A stretch of DNA of 16,221 bases from Dehalococcoidia bacterium (lineage in GTDB: Bacteria > Chloroflexota > Dehalococcoidia > SAR202 > UBA11138), in contig JAAXHY010000146.1 in assembly GCA_012270665.1 (NCBI GenBank), positions 308 to 16,528 of the forward strand, written 5' to 3'. Made by a program: the position numbers and the translations under genes. Under the pieces are notes generated by a model that was not told the DNA's origin, searched no databases, and saw nothing but the letters and a program-made list of their open reading frames with translations. Of the stretch, positions 1 through 7,263 are shown one piece after another. Each line of letters begins with the position of its first letter. Position 1 is the stretch's first letter.

Positions 1-633
1 CCCGCCGACGTGGATCTCAATAGCCTCCGCGTCGCGTTCTACACCGACCCGCCCGGCTTCAAAGTCCCCGCACAGGACACCAGGGACGCCGTTCAAGCCG
101 CGGTACGCGCCCTGTCTGATGTGGCGGCCTCGGTCGAGGAGGACGCCCCCAGTCCCCTGGAGCGCGTGCCGGATATGACCGCCCGAATAGGCGGAGGAGA
201 CGGCCGCGCCGGAACCCGCCGACTGCTCGACAAGGCCGGCACTACTGATGTCTCCGCCATCCTGACCAAGCGCATAGACGAGGCCGAGCCCATCACCACC
301 GGCGAATTCACTCAGGCCCTGGAAGAACTCGACCAGTACCGCAGTGATATGCTCCGCTTCATCAGCGACTACGATGTGATAATCTCGCCCGTAACCGCGC
401 AGCCCGCCCAGCCGCATGGAGCGTCATTCGAGGACCGCAACCGTCACGCCTTCTACACCGGCCCGTATAATCTGACCGGCTGGCCCGGAACCGTCGTCAG
501 GTGCGGAACATCCTCAGAGGGCCTTCCCATCGGAGTGCAGGTCATCGCCCGCCCCTGGAGAGAGGACGTGTCGCTCGCCGTCGCCGCCTTCCTCGAATCA
601 GCCTTGGGCGGCTGGCAGAAGCCTCCGATGTAG
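1..633 (+). CDS. Amidase-signature hydrolase, C-terminal part (5' truncated by window edge)
   Basis: The reading frame is open from base 1 to a TAG at 631-633 and gives 210 residues, so the gene begins outside the window. The GTG at 10 is only an internal Val. The sequence is the C-terminal half of an amidase-signature (AS) enzyme. It aligns from end to end with the C-terminal half of the complete amidase that follows, sharing blocks such as LDQYRSDML, DYDVIISP, PYNLTGWP, VVRCGTSSEGLPIG and the final GGWQKPP. By eye about two thirds of positions are identical, so the two genes are tandem paralogs. The catalytic Lys-Ser-Ser part lies upstream of the window and cannot be checked. AS enzymes hydrolyse amide bonds to an acid plus ammonia or an amine; this one is probably cytoplasmic and its substrate is unknown. 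Confidence 0.9.
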   Translation, partial: PADVDLNSLRVAFYTDPPGFKVPAQDTRDAVQAAVRALSDVAASVEEDAPSPLERVPDMTARIGGGDGRAGTRRLLDKAGTTDVSAILTKRIDEAEPITTGEFTQALEELDQYRSDMLRFISDYDVIISPVTAQPAQPHGASFEDRNRHAFYTGPYNLTGWPGTVVRCGTSSEGLPIGVQVIARPWREDVSLAVAAFLESALGGWQKPPM

Positions 634-650
634 CATCCGGGAAGTCGAAC

Positions 651-2039
651 GTGGCCGACATTACAAACGCCTCAGCCAAGTCCATTGCGAAAGCTGTGCG
701 AGACAAACAGATATCCGCTCTCGAGGTTGTGCAGGCGCACCTCGACCGCATAGCCGAGGTCAACCCCAGCCTCAACGCGGTCGTCTGTCTCTGCGCCGAC
801 CGCGCTATGGACGAGGCTCGTGAGGCGGATGCCGTATTATCGCGCGGCGATGACGTCGGCCCTCTGCACGGCGTCCCCATGACCCTCAAAGACTCACTGG
901 ACACCGAGGGAGTCGTAACCACCGGCGGAACCGTCGGACGCCGAGACTTCGTTCCCGACAGCGACGCTACTATAACCGCCCGTCTCAGGGACGCGGGCGC
1001 GATCCTGCTCGGCAAAACCAATACTCCCGAACTCACATGGTCCGGTGAGACGGACAATGACGTATACGGTCGCACAAACAACCCGTTCGACCTCGAACGC
1101 TCGCCGGGGGGCTCCAGTGGCGGAGCCGCCGCAATCGTCTCCGCGTGTGGCTCTCCATTCGACATCGGCAGCGACACGGGCGGTAGCATAAGGGCTCCCG
1201 CCCATCTCACGGGCATAGCCGGAATCAAACCGAATTCGGGCCGCGTTCCGCGCACGGGGCACATAATCAACTACACGATGGGGGCGATTGACTCATTCAC
1301 TCAGAACGGCCCAATGGCCCGCTATGTCGAAGACCTCGCCTTCATCCTGCCGATCATCTCCGGACCCGACTGGATTGACCCTGCGATAGTGGATATGCCG
1401 CTCCGAGACCCCGCCGATGTTGACGTGGGCAGTCTGCGTGTAGCCTTCTACACCGACTCGCCCGGATTCACGCCTCCCAACCAGGATACGCGGGACGCCG
1501 CGCGGTCAGCGGTGAAAGTATTGACAGGCGTGGTCGCTTTCATAGAAGAAGATGTCCCCCAGCCCTTGGGCCGCGTACCCGAATTGAATGACAGGACTAG
1601 TGAAGGCGACGGAGGAGCCGGAACCCGCAGGCTGCTCGATACTGTTGGCGCCACCGACATATCCCCTCGCCTGAGCAAGTGGCTGGATGAGACCGAACTG
1701 ATTTCGACCGCAGAATTCACGAAGGCTCTCGAAGACCTCGACCAATACCGAAGCGACATGCTCCACTTCATGCGCGACTACGACGTAATCATATCTCCCA
1801 CCACAGCCATGTCCGCCCAGCCACACGGCGAATACTCCAAGGAGTGTGGCTACGCGATTTACACTCATCCCTACAACTTGACCGGCTGGCCCGCTACTGT
1901 TGTCAGGTGTGGAACATCATCCGAGGGTCTGCCCATCGGAATTCAGATCGTCTCCCGCCCATGGAGGGAAGACGTTTCGCTCGCGGTGGCGGACTTCCTT
2001 GAAACAGCCCTCGGCGGCTGGCAAAAACCACCTATCTAG
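651..2039 (+). CDS. Amidase-signature family amidase (complete, tandem paralog)
   Basis: This 462-residue protein is of normal length for the AS family. The GTG at 651 is chosen because GGGAAG lies 6 bases upstream and residue 1 onward reads as a normal AS N-terminus. The frame is open back to 501, but that extension lies inside the previous gene and is Arg-rich. The triad is visible: Lys80 in GVPMTLKDS, the cis-Ser in GGSSGG (Ser155) and the nucleophile Ser179 in DTGGSIRAP. The 24-residue spacing between the two serines matches fatty acid amide hydrolase. GWPATVVRCG near the C-terminus is also typical. The role is hydrolysis of a carboxylic amide; the substrate is unknown. It starts 17 bases after the stop of its paralog, so the pair is probably co-transcribed. 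An aryl-acylamidase or GatA-like role is possible, but no GatB or GatC is nearby. Confidence 0.93.
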   Translation: MADITNASAKSIAKAVRDKQISALEVVQAHLDRIAEVNPSLNAVVCLCADRAMDEAREADAVLSRGDDVGPLHGVPMTLKDSLDTEGVVTTGGTVGRRDFVPDSDATITARLRDAGAILLGKTNTPELTWSGETDNDVYGRTNNPFDLERSPGGSSGGAAAIVSACGSPFDIGSDTGGSIRAPAHLTGIAGIKPNSGRVPRTGHIINYTMGAIDSFTQNGPMARYVEDLAFILPIISGPDWIDPAIVDMPLRDPADVDVGSLRVAFYTDSPGFTPPNQDTRDAARSAVKVLTGVVAFIEEDVPQPLGRVPELNDRTSEGDGGAGTRRLLDTVGATDISPRLSKWLDETELISTAEFTKALEDLDQYRSDMLHFMRDYDVIISPTTAMSAQPHGEYSKECGYAIYTHPYNLTGWPATVVRCGTSSEGLPIGIQIVSRPWREDVSLAVADFLETALGGWQKPPI

Positions 2040-2141
2040 TTGACCTGAGATAATGTGAAAAGTTGTCAATCAACCCCAGTACGTCCATCCTGAACATCCT
2101 AGCATCCTCTAAATCCTGATTCAGACACTTGGAGCTACAAC

Positions 2142-2891
2142 ATGGACCTCGAACTAAACGGAAAGAAAGCGATAATCACGGGCGGCAGCGTCGGTATCGG
2201 CAAGGCAACCGCCCGTGTACTCGCCAACGAGGGCGTGGACATCGTCATCTGCGCCCGCCGGCAGGACGTACTGGAACAGGCGGCAAGCGAACTCGCCTCC
2301 GAGACCGGACGCAAGATCGTTCCCGTCGTCGCCGACACAACAAGCACCGAGTCCGTCAACACGATGGTCGCCCGAGCCGTCGAAGAACTAGGCGGAGTTG
2401 ACATCCTCGTGAACAACGCCGCCGCTCCCGGCGGGTTCGTAACGGGCCCACTCGACGAGTCCGACGACTCCGACCTTCTCTTCGACGTGAACACCAAGGT
2501 CGTCGGATACTTCCGGTGCGCCAAGGCAGTCGCGCCCCACATGATCAACCAGGGATGGGGCAGGATCATCAATATAGGCGGCCTTGCGGCGCGCAATGGG
2601 GGCACCTTCAGCGGACTCCGAAACGCCGCCCTCACCCACCTGACCAAGACCCTCTCGCTGCAACTTGGCCCGCGCGGGATAAACGTCAACCTCGTTCATC
2701 CGGGAGGCACCCGCACCGAGCGCACGACCGAGGAAGCCGCCAACGCTCCCCAGTCCAACGACATCCGCAAGCTCGTTGACGCCACCGAAATCGGCTATGT
2801 CGTCACCTTCCTCGCCTCGCCGAAGTCCACCGCCATAGCGGGCGAGACCGTCGCCGCTGGCGGCGGTGTGGGCAGCGCGGTGTACCAGTAG
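2142..2891 (+). CDS. SDR-fold protein with missing catalytic Tyr and Lys
   Basis: The 249-residue length is standard for classical short-chain dehydrogenases. TTGGAG lies upstream of ATG 2142. The Rossmann features are intact: TGGSVGIG at 13-20 (cofactor loop), NNAAA at 91-95, Asn117 in the central helix, and a GPRGINVNLVHPGGTRTE segment at 176-193. The active-site region is unusual. Where classical SDRs read N-I-S-S and Y-x-x-x-K, this protein has NIGG at 144-147 and SGLRN at 157-161. The catalytic Ser, Tyr and Lys therefore appear replaced by Gly, Ser157 and Asn161. Either it uses other residues or it is a binding or non-redox member; related SDR-like proteins with an RN-A-A-L pattern exist, from memory. 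It is the first gene of a tight cluster with the serine hydrolase, whose GTG lies 5 bases after this stop. The fold is sure; an oxidoreductase activity is not. Confidence 0.88.
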   Translation: MDLELNGKKAIITGGSVGIGKATARVLANEGVDIVICARRQDVLEQAASELASETGRKIVPVVADTTSTESVNTMVARAVEELGGVDILVNNAAAPGGFVTGPLDESDDSDLLFDVNTKVVGYFRCAKAVAPHMINQGWGRIINIGGLAARNGGTFSGLRNAALTHLTKTLSLQLGPRGINVNLVHPGGTRTERTTEEAANAPQSNDIRKLVDATEIGYVVTFLASPKSTAIAGETVAAGGGVGSAVYQ

Positions 2892-2896
2892 CATCC

Positions 2897-3991
2897 GTGC
2901 CGCTAAACAGAATCCGGTTACGGTCTGAGCTGGATGCGCTACTCGACCGGGTATGCCGCGATGAGCCTTTCTCAGGTGTCGTCTTGGTATCCGACGACGA
3001 AGGAGAGGATGTCTTTGTTCGCCGCCGCGGATACGCCAACCGCTCCTGGAGAGTTCCAAACAACCGCGACACGAGGTTCCGAATCGCCTCCGTCGGCAAG
3101 ATGCACACCGCCGCCGCCGTCCTGCAACTCGTCGAGCGTGAACTTCTCTCGCTCGATACGCGAATCGTCGAATTTCTAGAACTTGAAGACACTCGAATAT
3201 CCAATCAGGTCACTATCCGCCACCTGCTCACCATGACCTCCGGCATAGCCGACTGGATAGACGAGTCTCCAACCAGTCGTTGGAATTGGGAAGCCCTGAA
3301 GCGAACAACCCCGCTCTATCTTCTCAGGGAGGCCGCCGACTACCTGCCTCTGTTCGCCAACCGCGAGCCGCGCTTTCCGCCCGGAGAATCCTGGGCATAC
3401 TGCAACGCCAACTATGTTCTACTGGGGCTGGCCATCGAGAAAGTATCTGGTATGTCCTACGCCGACTATATGCGACAGAATATCTTCCGTCCCGCAGGCA
3501 TGGCCGACACCGACTTCCTCCCGGTTGACGCCGCAGCAGACCGCGTTGCCGAGGGCTACGTCCCAATCCTAGACGACGACAAGAACCTAGCCGGCTGGAA
3601 GAGCAACGTATATGAGTTGACAATCGAGGGCGCCGCCGATGGCGGATCCACATCCACCGCGGACGACTTGGTACGGTTCTCACGTCACCTGAGACAATGC
3701 CGGATCATCGGTCCGGGCCTATTGGACGAAATGTTCACCCCCGCCGTCGAAACGCCCTTCAGCCCCCAACTCGGCTATCGCTGGTGGTACGGCTATGGCG
3801 TCGAAATCATGTCCGACATGGAAGGCCGCATAATCCGTTGGGGACACGGTGGCGAGGAGGCGGGCGCAAGCTGCCGACTACACCACTATCCCCAATTCGG
3901 CCTCGATGTCGCTATAATGGGCAATGCCACCGAGTGCGCGGGTCCGCTCGGCATGCAAATAGGTAAGTTGATACAAGACTTGGCAAACTGA
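2897..3991 (+). CDS. Serine hydrolase, beta-lactamase class C / penicillin-binding-protein-like family
   Basis: This 364-residue protein carries the three motifs of the serine beta-lactamase-like superfamily. They are S65-V-G-K68 (the SxxK nucleophile and general base), Y168-C-N170 in WAYCNANYVLLGL (the YxN motif) and H317-G-G319 in IIRWGHGG, which replaces the KTG triad as is usual in the esterase/peptidase branch. FRIASVGKMHTAAAVLQL is the typical first-motif context. No signal peptide or membrane segment is seen, so a cytoplasmic esterase, lactonase or amidase is more likely than a cell-wall enzyme. The GTG start at 2897 lies 5 bases after the SDR stop and has no clear Shine-Dalgarno sequence, which suggests translational coupling. 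The CoA-transferase begins 14 bases after its stop. The substrate cannot be told from the sequence. Confidence 0.92.
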   Translation: MPLNRIRLRSELDALLDRVCRDEPFSGVVLVSDDEGEDVFVRRRGYANRSWRVPNNRDTRFRIASVGKMHTAAAVLQLVERELLSLDTRIVEFLELEDTRISNQVTIRHLLTMTSGIADWIDESPTSRWNWEALKRTTPLYLLREAADYLPLFANREPRFPPGESWAYCNANYVLLGLAIEKVSGMSYADYMRQNIFRPAGMADTDFLPVDAAADRVAEGYVPILDDDKNLAGWKSNVYELTIEGAADGGSTSTADDLVRFSRHLRQCRIIGPGLLDEMFTPAVETPFSPQLGYRWWYGYGVEIMSDMEGRIIRWGHGGEEAGASCRLHHYPQFGLDVAIMGNATECAGPLGMQIGKLIQDLAN

Positions 3992-4005
3992 ACACCAGCG
4001 ATAAT

Positions 4006-5460
4006 ATGTCTTGGCAAGAAGAATACAACAGCAGACTCACTACCCCTGAAGAAGCCGTCTCCATAGTAAAAGACGGCGACCGTGTTGTCGTTCCACTAAG
4101 CGAACAGCCGATGACGCTTGTCGCCGCCCTCGCAGAACGAGCGCGCGAAATCAGAGACGCCACCCTCTCGGTATCTGTACCTCAGTTCGATGTCGGCCCC
4201 TTCCTGAACGCCGGCTGGAAGGTCGAGATAGAAAACTTCATTGGGCCATACGGGAGACCCTACGAGAACGATGGTAAAGCCCCGTACCTTCCTCTCGCCT
4301 TCTCACTCACGTTCAAATCGCCGGACGAGCGGGGCGACGAGGCCAAGCCCATTGACGTCGCCCTCGTAACCGTCGCCCCGCCCAACAAACACGGCCAGAT
4401 CACTTTCGGCCCCCAGTCATGGTATAAGCGCGGATACTCGCAAAGGGCAAACAGAGTTGCCGCCGAAGTAAATCCTTCTCTGATTCGCACTTTTGGCGAT
4501 ACATTTATGTCCATGAACGAAATCAATGCCTTGGTCGAGGTCGAACTGCCGACAGACAGCCGAGAGCGTCTGAACCAGGCCATCGTCGCTCTTCCCGGTG
4601 AGCGCCGCGCCGCGTTTGAGGATATAGTGAGCCGCGTCAATCCTATTCGCCTGATTCCCTCTATACCCTACTTCGAAACGCTCGATCTCAACCGCCTCAG
4701 AACTCAACTCGGTATAGACGATCCTTCTCCGGAGACCATAGCCATCGCCGACAATGTAAGGTCGCTCATTCCGCACGGGGCCACTATTCAAGTCGGCGTG
4801 GGAACTCCTTCATCATATATGCCCCGACTCGGCGTCTTCGACGACAAGATGGACCTCGGTCTGCACACCGAACTTACGGTACCCGGTGTCGCCAAGCTAG
4901 TGGAGGCCGGTGTGATAAACGGATCCCGCAAGACGATCCACAAGAACCGCGCCGTCGCTGTCTCATGGTCGGGCGCCACCGACGAAGACCTGAAAATCAT
5001 AGACGACAATCCAATCTTCGAACTCTACTCACCTGAGTACCTGCTTGACCCTTGGCTGATCGCGAAGAATCACTCCCAAATCGGGATGAACAACGCACTG
5101 TCCGTCGACTTTTCTGGACAGATAGCTTCAGAGAGTGTCTTGGGCGGCAGGATGATCAATGGCATCGGCGGCCAGCCCGAAACGCACATCGGAGCGCTGT
5201 ATTCCAAGGGTGGACGCGCCATCACCATGCTGTATTCCACCGCCCTCGATGGAGCCGTTTCACGCATAGTTCCGAAACTCGAAGCGGGGGAGCTCGTCAC
5301 AATGCCTCACTTCTGGGCCGACACTGTTGTCACCGAATATGGAGTGGCAGATCTACTTGGCAAGAACCACAGAGAGCGCGCGGAAGCCCTTATTTCAATA
5401 GCTCATCCCGACTTTAAGCGTGAACTTAGAAAATCCTTAGCTGATGCGCGTACTCTATAG
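4006..5460 (+). CDS. Acetyl-CoA hydrolase / 4-hydroxybutyrate-type CoA-transferase family protein
   Basis: The 484-residue protein belongs to the acetyl-CoA hydrolase/transferase family. Family landmarks are GVGTPSSYMPRL at 264-275, the probable catalytic glutamate Glu289 in LGLHTEL (it forms the glutamyl-CoA thioester in 4-hydroxybutyrate CoA-transferases), the GGQ block at 388-390, and the C-terminal VVTEYGVADLLGKNHRERA and IAHPDF signature. Such enzymes move CoA between acyl-CoA and a free acid, or hydrolyse acyl-CoA. At 484 residues it is slightly longer than the usual 430-440, mainly through an insertion between about residues 170 and 220. ATG 4006 is the first start after the hydrolase stop (14-base gap), and no strong ribosome binding site is seen. 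The neighbours fit a route in which a released carboxylic acid is activated with CoA. The donor and acceptor are unknown. Confidence 0.92.
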   Translation: MSWQEEYNSRLTTPEEAVSIVKDGDRVVVPLSEQPMTLVAALAERAREIRDATLSVSVPQFDVGPFLNAGWKVEIENFIGPYGRPYENDGKAPYLPLAFSLTFKSPDERGDEAKPIDVALVTVAPPNKHGQITFGPQSWYKRGYSQRANRVAAEVNPSLIRTFGDTFMSMNEINALVEVELPTDSRERLNQAIVALPGERRAAFEDIVSRVNPIRLIPSIPYFETLDLNRLRTQLGIDDPSPETIAIADNVRSLIPHGATIQVGVGTPSSYMPRLGVFDDKMDLGLHTELTVPGVAKLVEAGVINGSRKTIHKNRAVAVSWSGATDEDLKIIDDNPIFELYSPEYLLDPWLIAKNHSQIGMNNALSVDFSGQIASESVLGGRMINGIGGQPETHIGALYSKGGRAITMLYSTALDGAVSRIVPKLEAGELVTMPHFWADTVVTEYGVADLLGKNHRERAEALISIAHPDFKRELRKSLADARTL

Positions 5461-5492
5461 CTGACCTCCGTCCACAAACCTCGTTATGGCAC

Positions 5493-5524
5493 TTGACATC
5501 AACCCACATTGATGTGAAATTATT
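5493..5524 (+). promoter_or_regulatory. Candidate promoter with operator-like perfect inverted repeat before the acyl-CoA ligase
   Basis: In the gap upstream of the ligase, ACATCAA (5496-5502) and TTGATGT (5509-5515) form a perfect 7-bp inverted repeat around a 6-bp spacer. It overlaps a consensus -35 box TTGACA at 5493-5498. An AT-rich stretch at about 5517-5524 could hold a weak -10. A dimeric regulator bound here would block or assist RNA polymerase. The LysR gene downstream is one possible partner, but the symmetry is not a clean T-N11-A box, so the partner is open. Confidence 0.45.
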
Positions 5525-5557
5525 CCCTATGACACGAAACAACGACAGGGGGAAGAT

Positions 5558-7048
5558 TTGACCTCGCTCACTAACATTCTCGATGAGCATACCGCCGGGA
5601 AGTCCTCCGTGGTTATTCCAGGTGGGCCCACGATCACATACGGCGAACTAAGAGACGAGATAGAACGTGTCGCCGAGACCCTCGCGACCGTAGTCGCGCC
5701 CGGCGAGGCGGTCTCCGTTGTGCTTCCCAACGGCCTTGAGTTTCTGGTCGCTTTTCTCGCGGTGGCTAGAGCGGGCGCCATAGCTGCGCCTCTCAATTCC
5801 GCATACACACTGGATGAGTTCAAGTTCTTCATGGAGGACGCAGACTCACAGCTTGTCATGCTCCCTGAAGGCGACCACTCGGGTCGAGATGCCGCGAGAC
5901 AACTCGGAGTACCCACCATGGATGTGTCTCTGGACATTGGCGGCAGAGTTCAGTTGTCTCGTAACGGATCCGTATTGACCGACCGAAAGGAGGCTCCGGG
6001 GCCGTCTTCCGATGACGTAGCGCTGTTCTTACACACATCCGGTACCACCAGCCGACCGAAGGGCGTGCCTCTGACCCACGGAAATCTACTCGCTTCCCTC
6101 AAAAACATCGGGGACACCTATGCGCTCACACCGGACGACGTAGCGATGGTGGTCATGCCACTGTTCCACGTGCATGGTCTTATTGGGGTAGCTCTCTCCA
6201 CGCTATACACCGGAGGTAGTATAGTCGTGCCGTCGAGATTCAGCGCGAGTCGCTTCTGGCACGAACAGAGTGAAACGGGCGCAACTTGGTACTCCGCTGT
6301 TCCTACGATTCACCAGATATTGCTGATGAGAGCCGACGATGACAATGCCCCGCAAGAGAGTTTCCGATTCATTCGCTCATGTTCGGCAGCGCTCGCCCCG
6401 TCCGTATTCAACGATCTGGAGTCTCGCTTTGGCGCTCCGGTACTCGAGGCATACGGCATGACCGAAGCCTCACATCAGATGGCGTCTAATCCTCTACCCC
6501 CTGGAAACAGACATCCCGGCACTGTCGGAAGTGGAACCGGTGTCGAAATCGCCATCATGGACGACCATGAGAGTCTCATAGGAACCGGACAGACCGGGGA
6601 AGTCGTGATCAAGGGACCCAACGTAACTCTTGGTTACCACAACAATCCAACGGCCAATGAGGAAGCTTTCACAGACGGTTGGTTCCGCACAGGAGACCAA
6701 GGTGTTCTGAACACGGAGGGAGTGCTTACTCTGACCGGACGCATCAAGGAACTCATCAATAGGGGCGGCGAAAAAATCTCTCCCCTGGAGGTTGATGCCG
6801 TACTGTTGCAACATCCCAGTGTCTCGGAAGCAGTGTGCTTCGGCGTGCCAGACGCAAAGTATGGCGAGGCCGTTCAGGCAGCCGTCGTGATCTCCGGGGA
6901 CATCACCGAAGACACCATCCGTTCATTCTGTGGCGGTCACCTGGCTGATTTCAAAATACCCGACCGGGTTTATCTTGTAGAGTCTCTGCCAAGGACTGCC
7001 ACCGGCAAGATTCAACGCCGGAACGTCGCCGCTCAATTCGCCCTTTAA
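5558..7048 (+). CDS. Acyl-CoA ligase (AMP-forming), resembles oxalate-CoA ligase
   Basis: This 496-residue ANL-superfamily enzyme activates a carboxylic acid with ATP to an acyl-adenylate and then transfers it to CoA. Motifs in order: phosphate-binding loop TSGTTSRPKG (160-169), HVHG (204-207), YGMTEASHQM (299-308), GWFRTGD (374-380), GRIKELINRGGEKISPLE (394-411) at the hinge, and catalytic Lys484 in RTATGKIQRR. The stretch EASHQMASNPLPPG is, from memory, characteristic of the plant AAE3/yeast Pcs60 oxalyl-CoA synthetase group, so oxalate or another small dicarboxylate is the favoured substrate; long-chain acids are less likely. The start is TTG 5558, 3 bases after AGGGGGAAG (5547-5555), which is close for a ribosome binding site. 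No ATG fits the N-terminus. The proximity to the CoA-transferase suggests shared acyl-CoA metabolism, although a separate promoter is likely. Confidence 0.92.
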   Translation: MTSLTNILDEHTAGKSSVVIPGGPTITYGELRDEIERVAETLATVVAPGEAVSVVLPNGLEFLVAFLAVARAGAIAAPLNSAYTLDEFKFFMEDADSQLVMLPEGDHSGRDAARQLGVPTMDVSLDIGGRVQLSRNGSVLTDRKEAPGPSSDDVALFLHTSGTTSRPKGVPLTHGNLLASLKNIGDTYALTPDDVAMVVMPLFHVHGLIGVALSTLYTGGSIVVPSRFSASRFWHEQSETGATWYSAVPTIHQILLMRADDDNAPQESFRFIRSCSAALAPSVFNDLESRFGAPVLEAYGMTEASHQMASNPLPPGNRHPGTVGSGTGVEIAIMDDHESLIGTGQTGEVVIKGPNVTLGYHNNPTANEEAFTDGWFRTGDQGVLNTEGVLTLTGRIKELINRGGEKISPLEVDAVLLQHPSVSEAVCFGVPDAKYGEAVQAAVVISGDITEDTIRSFCGGHLADFKIPDRVYLVESLPRTATGKIQRRNVAAQFAL

Positions 7049-7263
7049 GACGGACCTCAGCTTAGGTAGTCTGAACCTAGTCTCGCAGTTCTGGACCGAA
7101 GCATCCGGTGGCGTATCACTTGAATCGCGATTGACAAAAATGTTACTGAAATTCTCGTCTGGGTCAAATCTGTCGGTGCAATGTTGCCTCAGATGTGATA
7201 ACTTTCGCATAGTGGTTAACAGTACATAGTGGCCCTGATCAAACCGAGTCAAAATTAACTACT
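7049..7263. promoter_or_regulatory. Upstream region of the LysR gene with 17-bp-phased direct repeat
   Basis: This 215-base gap has no credible gene. A weak TAGGT/ACCTA hairpin lies just after the ligase stop. A TTGACA is at 7131-7136 but has no good -10 at the right distance. Closer to the LysR start, CATAGTGG occurs twice, at 7208-7215 and 7225-7232, offset 17 bases. The DNA becomes AT-rich up to the ATG and shows no Shine-Dalgarno sequence. It is probably the autoregulatory region of the LysR gene. Confidence 0.4.

Noticed and set aside
501..650. N-terminal extension of the second amidase from the ATG-like start at 501
   Set aside because: It overlaps the previous amidase gene in another frame, is Arg-rich and unlike amidase N-termini; GTG 651 has a ribosome binding site and a family-like start.
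542..1270. Long minus-strand open frames opposite the amidases, CoA-transferase and other genes
   Set aside because: They are antisense shadows of well-supported genes in GC-rich DNA, with Arg/Ser-rich products and no recognisable domains.
2040..2069. TTGAC-N19-GTCAA inverted repeat after the second amidase as terminator or operator
   Set aside because: Arms of 5 bp with a long spacer are easily found by chance and no T-run or promoter fits.
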